Notes under the pieces: generated by a model
What the model was told of the DNA's origin: nothing
The model's database searches: none
The model's input: only the letters and a program-made list of their open reading frames with translations
Translations under genes and position numbers: made by a program
Source: CAVUBL01 sp963837945
Lineage (GTDB): Bacteria > Acidobacteriota > Thermoanaerobaculia > Multivoradales > DATKCC01
Assembly: GCA_963837945.1 (NCBI GenBank)
Contig: CAWIQD010000006.1
Location: forward strand, 411,595-475,594
Reading direction: 5' to 3'
Length of the DNA: 64,000 nucleotides
In this document: positions 8,879 through 16,101 of the stretch, one piece after another
Layout: every line of letters begins with the position of its first letter
Position numbering within the stretch: position 1 is the first letter of the stretch

Positions 8879-10852
8879 ATGTCGATCCCAATCTTTCGAC
8901 GCGATGGCATCGCGATCTACGTTCGAGATCAGAGCGGCAGCTGCCGATATGTTCTCAACAAGTGGCAGAAGTTCGACCTGGAGCAACAAGGAATCTATAC
9001 TCTTGAGGGTGCTAATCAGTCGGGCAAGAGCGTCCTAATCAAGCTAATGATGGGCGTCCTCCCACCGCGTGTTGGAGCTGACGAGGAGGGTGGCCGGACC
9101 ATCGTCGGAGACCGAATAGTCTCAATCCGACACGTGGCCGATGCACTTCAGACAGGGCTCGTTGCTGTCTTTCAAGATGACGAGTTGATACCGTCTATGA
9201 CAGTTCGGGAACAGGTCCTGATGAGGCATGCCTCTCCCACTTGGAGAAACTATCTCTCTCTCGCTGGTGAAATTCTTCGGGATTGGATTCACATAGACTG
9301 GCTAACTCGCTATCTGAGGGGTGTGGAGGGCAAGGGCGAATTCCCTTTGCACCACGGAGCCTACCCGGCGCAGGAGGTCATGGAACGTGCGCGGAAGATT
9401 CTTGACCTCTATCCGCGGCAGTTTCGGGACATTATGGACAAGTACCCGCGGCAGCTATCAGGTGGAGCCAAAGCCGTGGCGAGGCTTCTCCAAGCCCAAG
9501 CAAGTCGGAGCTGTAAGGTGCTGTTTCTCGACGAAGCGTTCGCGGGAGTGCAAGCTGACGTCTGGCCGAGACTTGTAGAGGTCTTGAAGGCGTGGGCTCA
9601 GGCAGTTGGTGGCACACTGGTCGTCGTCTCGCACAACCAACGTGAGCTCATACAGTGGCAGCCGATCAAGCGGTTTCTGATCAATGATGGGGAAGTAGTC
9701 GAGAAGGGCGTGAAGGGGTATGTCAGTCTTCAGCCTGGTATGCCTCGTCGGTACGACGCCTTCCCGATCTTCGAGCCCCCTTTGGAGACGCCCTGGTTCC
9801 ATCCCTTCGACGGGCCCTTTCTCGTGCTCGTTGACAAGAATGTCGTCTCGAATCCCCAGATGACCTTAATCTCCGACTTCCTCTCGCGCGCGGCTAAAGG
9901 CAGGATCCAGATTCAGCCGGTAGAGTTGACAGAGGCCGACAAGACATGGGACCTTTACGAGCGGCTCGAGCTGGAGTGCCTAGAGAGCTTCCCTACTCCT
10001 AGAGGTGCTATTGTGGTCGTCGGGGGCGGTGCAATGCTCAATCTTGGAGGCCTCGTCGCAGCCACACTCCACCGCGGGGCCCTTCCCTTCGTCTTGATTC
10101 CCACCACGGTAATGGCAATTGCCGACGTGATCGTCGGCAGTAAGACTGGTGTGAACGTAATTCGACCTGGCGGAAGCATTCCCCTCAAGCATGTAGTTGG
10201 TGTGTATGCGAACCCCGCCGCCGTCGTAGTAGATCGCAGGCTCCTCGACTCGTTGCCTCAGCTTGAGCGGAAGCGCGGACTAAGCGAGTGCCTGAAGCAT
10301 GGACTGTTACAAGACGAGAAGCTCTTCGAGAAGACGTTGGCTCTACTGGGGGCGACCGATGTCTCTGTAGACGATTGCTACGATCTGGCTCTCACTACAA
10401 TGGAGCTCAAGCGCAGAGTTTTGACTTTCGATCCGTTCGAGAAGAATGTTGGGCGAATACTCCTATATGGCCATCTTCACGCACACAGCCTGGAAAGGGC
10501 AAGTAATTTCTCCATATCCCATGGTGAGGCAGTCTTCGCAGGGATCATCTTGGACCTGTTTCTTGCAGGCAGCACAGCTCTCGCTGAGACCATCCTTACG
10601 GCACTTGCAGGATCTCCAGGGCTACTCCCCGATGTTTCGCCTCTGGATGGAGGTCGAATAGAATCGGCATATCAGCTTGATACTTACCGACCCGGACCGG
10701 GATTCGAGATCATCTCAGTGGAACAAATTGCAGAGTATGCGCTGCCAATCGAGGGAGGCCTACACGTGATCGAGGTCACGTGGCTACAGATCTTGAATGC
10801 CCTGAGCTTTCTTCAGGCAAAGGCTCCTCGGAAGGTTGCAATAGGTCCATAG
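8879..10852 (+). CDS. Fusion of ABC ATPase and sugar-phosphate cyclase (DHQS fold)
   Basis: The 657-residue protein joins two complete domains in frame. Residues 1 to about 300 are an ABC ATPase: Walker A GANQSGKSVL (about 42-51), signature LSGGA (about 194), Walker B VLFLDEAFAG and H-loop VVVSHNQRE. Residues from about 315 are a dehydroquinate-synthase-like cyclase. They show GGGAMLNLGG, the IPTTVMAIADVIVGSKTGVN segment matching the NAD/substrate site, SECLKHG (Zn glutamate and lysine), GHLHAHSLE and SHGEAV (Zn histidines). RbsA-type ATPases normally have two ABC domains; here the second is replaced by an enzyme. Zn ligands and key basic residues are kept, so activity is likely. The product (DHQ, deoxy-scyllo-inosose, epi-valiolone or other) cannot be assigned. 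Confidence 0.8.
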   Translation: MSIPIFRRDGIAIYVRDQSGSCRYVLNKWQKFDLEQQGIYTLEGANQSGKSVLIKLMMGVLPPRVGADEEGGRTIVGDRIVSIRHVADALQTGLVAVFQDDELIPSMTVREQVLMRHASPTWRNYLSLAGEILRDWIHIDWLTRYLRGVEGKGEFPLHHGAYPAQEVMERARKILDLYPRQFRDIMDKYPRQLSGGAKAVARLLQAQASRSCKVLFLDEAFAGVQADVWPRLVEVLKAWAQAVGGTLVVVSHNQRELIQWQPIKRFLINDGEVVEKGVKGYVSLQPGMPRRYDAFPIFEPPLETPWFHPFDGPFLVLVDKNVVSNPQMTLISDFLSRAAKGRIQIQPVELTEADKTWDLYERLELECLESFPTPRGAIVVVGGGAMLNLGGLVAATLHRGALPFVLIPTTVMAIADVIVGSKTGVNVIRPGGSIPLKHVVGVYANPAAVVVDRRLLDSLPQLERKRGLSECLKHGLLQDEKLFEKTLALLGATDVSVDDCYDLALTTMELKRRVLTFDPFEKNVGRILLYGHLHAHSLERASNFSISHGEAVFAGIILDLFLAGSTALAETILTALAGSPGLLPDVSPLDGGRIESAYQLDTYRPGPGFEIISVEQIAEYALPIEGGLHVIEVTWLQILNALSFLQAKAPRKVAIGP

Positions 10853-10861
10853 GGGGATGCG

Positions 10862-11965
10862 ATGAGAGGGAGGAAGACTGGCGTTCAGCCGAGCGAAGTA
10901 AGTAGGATCAAAGTCGCCTTAGCGGGAGTTGGGAACGTCGCCAGCGCTTTTGTTCAGGGTGTGGAGCGAATAAGGAGTGGCCAGCGGGACGACGCCACCG
11001 AGCCTGTCGTAGCAGGATTTTCGGCTGCGGCGCTGGAGTTTGTATGCGCCTTCGATGTGGACCGTGAAAAGGTCGGTCAGGACCTAGCTGTCGGTATTTT
11101 TGAGAGCCCCAATTGTGCAGTCGAGATCTTCCGGCCGAAGGAACTGGGCGTACCGATCCAGCGTGGCCCTTTGCTCGACCAAATGGGCCGCAAGTGGAGG
11201 TCTATGGTATCGCCTTCTTCGAGAGCTGCGTCCAACGTAGAGTTGGCGCTGCGAGAATCTAGCGCCGATGTCTTGATTATTCTTCTGCCCACGGGAGCTA
11301 ATCGGAGCGCTCGCAGCTATGCTCTTTCTGGGCTCCACGCAGGTTGCGCGATAATAAATGGCATGCCCGCACGAATAGCCAGTGATCGGGAAATCGCTTC
11401 CGAATCAGTCCGTAGTCATCTGCCCGTTGTGGGCGATGATATCAAGTCGCAGGTTGGAGCTACCATTCTGCACCGAATGCTCGTCCGCCTATTCGACGAA
11501 CGTGGCGCGGTCCTGGATCGGACGCTTCAGTTGGACTGGGGGGGCGACATGGACTTCCTCAATCTTGTAACTGATGGTCGATACTCTCGTGGCAAACGTC
11601 AGTCTAAGACAATGGCAGTTGAGGCGGCTCTTGGTAGGAACAGCTCGGCTAAGGTTCACGTATCTGCGGTCGACCATATTCCCTTTCTTCGAAATCGGAA
11701 GGAAGCATACATCCGGGTCGAAGGTAGAATTTTTGGCGGAGTTGGTCTGCGCGGGGACTGCCATCTCGAGGTTGAGGACGGATTTGATTCCGCTGGAATA
11801 ATGGTCGATGCGGTACGAGTGGCGATGCGCGCCAAAGCAGCTGGCGTGGGGGGGGTGCTCGAAGCTGCATCGGCACTGTATTGCAAGCGGCCACCAAGAG
11901 AAATGCCCGAGTCGGAGGCTCAAAGCTCTTTGCTGGCCTTTGTTCACGAAGGTGCTGCGCTGTAG
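10862..11965 (+). CDS. myo-inositol-1-phosphate synthase family
   Basis: This 367-residue protein has an N-terminal Rossmann start VALAGVGNVASAFVQG and the MIPS hallmark GDDIKSQVGAT at about residue 190. ILHRMLVRLFDERG and the GGDMDFLNL-type segment follow, with KTMAVEAAL and SAVDHIPFL beyond. This is the short archaeal/actinobacterial type that cyclises glucose 6-phosphate to inositol 1-phosphate with NAD. It begins 9 bases after the fusion gene stop, so it is the fourth gene of the operon. Together with the cyclase domain, the operon carries two carbocycle-forming activities. Confidence 0.85.
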   Translation: MRGRKTGVQPSEVSRIKVALAGVGNVASAFVQGVERIRSGQRDDATEPVVAGFSAAALEFVCAFDVDREKVGQDLAVGIFESPNCAVEIFRPKELGVPIQRGPLLDQMGRKWRSMVSPSSRAASNVELALRESSADVLIILLPTGANRSARSYALSGLHAGCAIINGMPARIASDREIASESVRSHLPVVGDDIKSQVGATILHRMLVRLFDERGAVLDRTLQLDWGGDMDFLNLVTDGRYSRGKRQSKTMAVEAALGRNSSAKVHVSAVDHIPFLRNRKEAYIRVEGRIFGGVGLRGDCHLEVEDGFDSAGIMVDAVRVAMRAKAAGVGGVLEAASALYCKRPPREMPESEAQSSLLAFVHEGAAL

Positions 11966-12035
11966 AATCAATCTGCGGCGGCTCCGTGTCTTCACAAACG
12001 GACCCGGACGGCGCATGTTAGAGATCTCCACCTTC

Positions 12036-12069
12036 CCAACCTTCTGATCTCCAGTCAGATGCTCTATCC
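12036..12069 (-). repeat. tRNA-derived middle segment at element junction
   Basis: On the minus strand this reads as the D-arm end, anticodon stem and variable loop of a tRNA (GGATAGAGCATCTGACT then GGAGATCAGAAGG). The anticodon stems TCTGA/TCAGA pair. It shares the core CCAACCTTCTGATC with the tRNA 3' fragment at 12359-12403. The same segment recurs at 58289-58322, and it is where similarity between the two element ends begins. It is not a complete tRNA. Confidence 0.6.
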
Positions 12070-12270
12070 CCGCTTCCCCCAGTGTTTCCGGGGATCGGCC
12101 TCCCGGACGCCCTCCGAACCGCCCTCCGGATGAGCCCCCCTGAGAGCCCCTGATACAACGCTAGTTTGAAGGGTCGCTTAGATTAGCCGCGGGACGAATC
12201 CAGCAACCCTCACCCCGTCAGTCACTTACGCGCACACCCCTCCCCCCTCGTCGCCTAGCGCGTGCTCAGC

Positions 12271-12691
12271 TGCAACGATAGAGCAACGATAGACCGCCCG
12301 GCCGAGATATCGACCGTCGGCCATGTCTTCTAACTGTCTCTGTGGGTTGGACTTAGGGTGGTGCGCCCAGGAGGAGTCGAACCCCCAACCTTCTGATCCG
12401 TAGACTAGTTGTCGCTGTAATTCTCAAGGGAGATCACCCCGTCTCATCCCGTCTCATAGGGACTCATGCGGTCTCCGTAACTCGTTGCGGTGGCTGGACT
12501 TAGCATCGTCTCATGGTGTACCATCCGGTCCATGGAGACCTCGCCCAAGCGCAGGCATCCTGGCAACGATGGGACAACGACAGACCCATGGTCCTCCGTG
12601 CCCGGTGGCAGGAGCGGCCGAAGGCCCGGTTCCGGGGTCGAAGGGGCCTCGGCCCCCGGGGGTCTGGCAACGACGGACCCCATCGTTGCCA
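12271..12691. repeat. GCAACGA repeats around the attachment core
   Basis: GCAACGATAG occurs twice in tandem at 12272-12292. Related GCAACGAT/ACAACGAC occur at about 12563-12580, GCAACGAC at about 12667, and an inverted copy CCATCGTTGCC at 12680-12690. They flank the att core at about 12390 and precede the integrase, the layout expected for integrase arm-type sites. The second copy (58520-58950) keeps them with minor changes. Confidence 0.5.
12359..12403 (-). other. tRNA-Arg(ACG) 3' fragment, attachment core
   Basis: On the minus strand the segment runs from a CTACGGA anticodon loop through the TCAGA stem, a five-base variable loop, a T arm with TTCGACT and the acceptor strand to CCA. The 5' half is absent: upstream bases do not pair with the anticodon stem. 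A 3' tRNA fragment beside a P4-type integrase is the normal att site. The anticodon ACG assigns arginine. An identical segment lies at 58613-58657. Confidence 0.75.
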
Positions 12692-12737
12692 CCGCCGGAA
12701 GGCGGGGCGAGGGCGGCCCCAGGACCAGGAGACGACC

Positions 12738-14040
12738 ATGGGATTGACCGACCGCACGATTCGATCCGCCAAGGTGCCGGCGGGCCTCAACCAACGAGAA
12801 GCTCCGGGACGACCAGGTCCGGGGCCTGGTGCTCCGGGTGTACAAGACCGGCGTCCGGGTCTGGTTCGTCTTCTACAGGCGCAAGGGGGACAACCACCGG
12901 CGGATCTTCAAGCTCGGCGACTACCCCGGCCTCGGCCTCAAGCAGGCCCGCGAGCTCGCCGAGCAGGAGCTGGGCCGGATCGCCGCCGGCGACGACCCCC
13001 AGGCCGAGCGGGTGGCCGCCCGAGAGCGAAGCGGCGCCGAGACCGTCGAGGCCCTCTCCGACCGCTATCTCGAGGAGTACTCCGGCCCCCACAAGCGGCA
13101 GAAGAGCCACGCTCTCGACCGCTGGCAGCTCGAGACCTATGTGGTGCCGCAGTGGGGCGAGCGCCCCGTCGACGAGATCACGAAGCAAGACGTCCGCGAC
13201 CTCCTCCAGGCCCTCGCCGACGGCACCCTGGCCGCCCGCGGCAAGCCCACCACCACGGCGCCCCGGAACCTCCGCGCCCTCCTGTCGAAGATGTTCGACT
13301 GGGCGGCCGACCAGGGCCTCGTCACCGGCAACCCGGCGACCGGCGTCAAGCTCCCCGTCCGGGTCCGGGAGCACCTGAAGAAGGGCGGGCGCGACCGCGT
13401 GCTCTCGGACGAGGAGATCCAGACGCTCTGGGGCGCCCTCGACGAGCTGGAGACGACCGCCCCCAGGCAGGAGGAGGCCCCGGTCTCGGCCTCGGCCTTC
13501 CGGCTGATTCTCCTGACGGCCCAGCGCCCGGGCGAGGTCATGGCGATGCGGTGGGCCGACATCGAGGACGGCTCCTGGTGGGTGATCCCGGCCGAGGTCG
13601 CGAAGAACGGCGAGGCGAACCGGGTGCCGCTCTCCCCTCACGTCCGAGAGATCCTCACCCGGCTCCGGCCGGCAACCGGCGCTTCCGGGTGGGTGTTCGA
13701 GAGCCCCTACCGGAAGGGCCGGCACCTGACGACGCTCAAGACCGCCAACTACGCGATCGTCGAGCGGACCGGGATGCGCCCCTGGACCCCGCACGACCTC
13801 CGGCGGACGGCGGCCTCCAGGATGCGGGCGCTCGGCGTCGAGCGGCGGACGGTCCAGGCGATCCTGAACCACAAGGACTCCGACGTCACGGCCGTCTACG
13901 ACCGCTACGGGATGGACCCGGAGAAGCGGCAGGCCCTCGCCCTCTGGGGCCGGCGGGTCGAGGTGCTGGTGGGCGGCGGGCCGGCCGGGACGGTGGTCGA
14001 GTTCCCGCGGCCGCGAGGGCTTCGAGAGGTCCATCCGTGA
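12738..14040 (+). pseudogene. int: P4-type tyrosine integrase, copy 1, frameshifted near start
   Basis: This is near-identical to the intact integrase at 58992-60308 but carries one extra A at about 12799. The extra base puts the first 20 codons (from ATG 12738, MGLTDRTIRSAKVPAG) out of frame with the rest. The body is intact: N-terminal DUF4102-like domain, catalytic R in TAQRPGEVM, K in AKNGEANRVPL, HDLRRTAAS and LNHKDSDVTAVYDRY with the nucleophile Tyr. A shorter product starting at the ATG at 12829 is possible. Either the gene is inactivated or the base is a sequencing error; the rest shows no decay. Confidence 0.75.
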
Positions 14041-14116
14041 GTCTCGAACTTCCGGCTGGCACCGCAAGGCCAGACCGCCCCCTTGCCGAGGGCTGCCAGC
14101 CCTTCTGCCAGGCATG

Positions 14117-14146
14117 TTGACAACGTATATACGCTCAAGGTAGGCT
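14117..14146 (+). promoter_or_regulatory. brnTA promoter with palindromic spacer
   Basis: TTGACA (14117-14122) and TAGGCT (14141-14146) are 18 bases apart. The spacer holds the perfect palindrome CGTATATACG (14124-14133), a good operator for the autorepressing BrnA. The GTG start of brnT is six bases after the -10 box, so the mRNA is probably leaderless. Confidence 0.6.
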
Positions 14147-14151
14147 CGCCC

Positions 14152-14448
14152 GTGTCAGTTCGCTACGCCATCCAGAACATCCACTTCGAGTGGGACGCGC
14201 CCAAGGCAGCCGCAAACCGGCGCAAGCACGGTGTCGAGTTCGAGACGGCTTGTGAGGCCTTCTTCGATCCGTACCTCCGAACCTTCGACGCCGGCGCCGA
14301 GGGCGGGGAGGCCCGCGAAGGCATCTTGGGCTTCACGGCGCAGGGGCTGCTCCTCTACGTGGTCTTCGTCGAACGCGAGGACGTGTTCCGCATCATCTCG
14401 GCCCGGCGGGCCACACGCATGGAGAGAACGACCTATGAAAATCAGTGA
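14152..14448 (+). CDS. brnT: BrnT-family ribonuclease toxin
   Basis: From GTG 14152 the product is 98 residues and has the BrnT pattern: FEWDAPKAAANRRKHGVEFETA near the N terminus, then FFDPY, GLLLYVVFVE and RIISARRATRMERTTYE at the end. BrnT is a RelE-like RNase neutralised by BrnA. GTG was preferred over an upstream ATG (14083) because the promoter -10 lies six bases before it and the family start fits. The end overlaps brnA by 14 bases, as usual for this pair. Confidence 0.85.
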   Translation: MSVRYAIQNIHFEWDAPKAAANRRKHGVEFETACEAFFDPYLRTFDAGAEGGEAREGILGFTAQGLLLYVVFVEREDVFRIISARRATRMERTTYENQ

Positions 14449-14722
14449 CCTCAAGAAGCGGCTGCGGAAGGACCGCCCAATGATCACCATCAGCCTCCGC
14501 ATGCCGGAAGACGTCGTCGACGACCTGAAGCGGATCGCTCCGACCCTCGGGTTCTCCGGGTACCAGCCGCTGCTCCGCTCCTACGTGGGCCAGGGACTGC
14601 GCCGGGACCTGGAAAGGCTGGAGGGGGGCGTCGAGCTCTCCGAGTTCATCGAGTCCCTGGCCCGCCACGGCGTCGACCAGACGCTCATCGCCGAGGCGAT
14701 CGCCGAGACGAAGGGCCTCTGA
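14435..14722 (+). CDS. brnA: BrnA-type antitoxin
   Basis: This 95-residue protein begins MKISDLKKRLRKDRPMITIS, with a ribbon-helix-helix segment (MITISLRMPEDVVDDLKRIA) followed by GYQPLLRSYVGQGLRRDL, typical of BrnA/CopG-like antitoxins. It would bind and neutralise BrnT and repress the promoter at the CGTATATACG operator. It starts inside brnT. The C-terminal extension is a little longer than in minimal BrnA. Confidence 0.8.
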   Translation: MKISDLKKRLRKDRPMITISLRMPEDVVDDLKRIAPTLGFSGYQPLLRSYVGQGLRRDLERLEGGVELSEFIESLARHGVDQTLIAEAIAETKGL

Positions 14723-14737
14723 GGCGGGGAGAACGAG

Positions 14738-15037
14738 ATGAACGAGCAGCACCTGGGCAGCGACTTCGACGACTACCTCCGGGAGGAGGGCCTGCTGGAG
14801 GAGGTCGAGGCTGTGGCGGCGAAGCGCGTCCTCGCCTACCAGATCTCCGAGGCCATGAGGGAGCAGGAGCTGTCGAAGTCCGCCATGGCCCGGCGGATGG
14901 GGACGAGCCGCTCCTCGCTGGACCGGCTCCTCGATCCCGACGTGCCCTCGGCAACGCTCCTGACCCTGGAGCGAGGGGCGCGGGTCCTCGGCAAGCGCGT
15001 GCGAATCGAGATGGTGGACGCGGCGGCGGTGGGCTGA
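14738..15037 (+). CDS. Helix-turn-helix XRE-like regulator
   Basis: This 99-residue protein has a clear HTH (SKSAMARRMGTSRSSLDRLL) after an amphipathic N-terminal helix. It ends with LTLERGARVLGKRVRIEM. The form matches antitoxins of RelE/HigB-type pairs, but no matching toxin is adjacent. It follows brnA by 15 bases and overlaps the next start by one base, so it belongs to the same transcript. A role as transcription regulator of the element is likely. Confidence 0.7.
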   Translation: MNEQHLGSDFDDYLREEGLLEEVEAVAAKRVLAYQISEAMREQELSKSAMARRMGTSRSSLDRLLDPDVPSATLLTLERGARVLGKRVRIEMVDAAAVG

Positions 15038-15687
15038 TGACTGACGACATGCGTGGCACCGTCCGCGACGACGTGGCAACGGAGCGCAAGCCTACGGACC
15101 GAGCGGCCTGGGAGCGCTTCAAAGAGGAGGCCAAGAGACGGGCCTACCTCATCACGTTCGAAGGAAGAATCGAGCACCTAGAGCGGGTCTGTCAGAACAC
15201 TCCTGGAATTCTCCCCGACCGAGCGCTGGACGCCCGGCCGCCAGAACACTCACGAGCTCGATACGCCGAGGACATTCTGCGGGCCATCCGATCGGTCCGC
15301 CACTACATTGCTCGTGGTGACGCGAGCTACGCCGCCAGCGAGGCCCTGATCGTCGGCGCGCTGGCCGCGGAGGCTGAGGCGAGGCACAGCTGGCCCGAGA
15401 TGAAGGCGTGGCGTGCCGTTCGTGCAGGTCAGGTCAAGGCCCGTGCAACGCTAGAGGAGCAGCGGCGCGAGCTGCTCGCTGCGGTGTGCCAGGTCCGAGC
15501 TCTCCACCCCGGCAAGTACGAGTCAGCTCGTGCAGCGGCGACTCACCTGATCGACAGCGCACCCTGGGACCCCGAGCCGTGGGGCTACGACGTAGACCGC
15601 GCCGACCCAGAGTCGCGAGAGCGAGCCATCGACGCCTTGCGTAAGCGTATCGAGCGTGCGGAGAAGGCCGCCACGCGGACGACATAA
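15037..15687 (+). CDS. Hypothetical helical protein
   Basis: This 216-residue protein is rich in arginine, alanine and glutamate, with long predicted helices. No motif or family is recognised. It starts on the last base of the preceding regulator's stop region (TGATG overlap), so it is probably translated with it. The sequence after it (15688-15837) holds no gene. Confidence 0.5.
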   Translation: MTDDMRGTVRDDVATERKPTDRAAWERFKEEAKRRAYLITFEGRIEHLERVCQNTPGILPDRALDARPPEHSRARYAEDILRAIRSVRHYIARGDASYAASEALIVGALAAEAEARHSWPEMKAWRAVRAGQVKARATLEEQRRELLAAVCQVRALHPGKYESARAAATHLIDSAPWDPEPWGYDVDRADPESRERAIDALRKRIERAEKAATRTT

Positions 15688-15837
15688 CAGCCCGCCCATT
15701 GGACATCCGGCCCGGATGTCCCATCACGTGTGTTGCGATGGTTCCGAGGAGGAGTCCATGGCTACGCACAAGAATTCCTGGACGGACCGAGCTGTTCGCC
15801 CGCAGTCTGCGGAGGAGGCACCCTGAGGGTGCTGGCG

Positions 15838-16101
15838 ATGGAGCTCGACCGCATTATCCGAAAGCCCGAGCTACTGCGAATCACGGGCGTCTCGATCGCC
15901 ACGATCTACAGGTGGGTCGGCGACGGCAGCTTCCCGGCGCCCGTCAAGCTGGGCCCGAACGCGACCGGCTGGCGCGAGTCCGCCGTGCGGCAGTGGCTCG
16001 AAAGCCGGGAGCTGGTCGGTGGCCCGACATCGGCTGACCTGGACGATTCACCAGATGTCGATTCACGGGGAAGGAGCCTTTCCGAGGAGGCTGGCCGATG
16101 A
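15838..16101 (+). CDS. AlpA-family regulator/excisionase
   Basis: This 87-residue MerR-type HTH protein has ELDRIIRKPELLRITGVS, ATIYRWVGDGSFPAPVKLG and WRESAVRQWLESR, the AlpA signature. AlpA proteins act as excisionase-like activators in P4-type elements. The ATG at 15838 fits the family start; a GTG at 15829 is possible. A close paralogue lies at 62059-62340 in element C, also just before a replication-type gene. Confidence 0.85.
   Translation: MELDRIIRKPELLRITGVSIATIYRWVGDGSFPAPVKLGPNATGWRESAVRQWLESRELVGGPTSADLDDSPDVDSRGRSLSEEAGR

Larger units (their letters stand above)
1..12035. mobile_element. Element A, right-hand part
   Basis: This region has the same gene order as 39345-58288: a small minus-strand gene, a defence cargo, a minus-strand radC cassette, a second cargo, then a tRNA-derived segment. 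The left part lies outside the window. The right limit is placed where sequence shared with the other copy resumes (12036). The grouping is an inference from the repeated architecture. The boundaries of similarity are visible by eye but no percent identity was computed. Confidence 0.55.

Noticed and set aside
8879..10852. Housekeeping 3-dehydroquinate synthase (aroB)
   Set aside because: It is fused to an ABC ATPase and lies in a transport operon with inositol-phosphate synthase, with no shikimate genes nearby.
12036..12069. tRNA-Ser(GGA)
   Set aside because: The loop reads GGA but there is no long variable arm, T arm or acceptor stem; it is treated as a tRNA-derived repeat.
12359..12403. 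Functional tRNA-Arg gene
   Set aside because: Only the anticodon loop to CCA is present; the upstream bases do not form the anticodon, D or acceptor stems.
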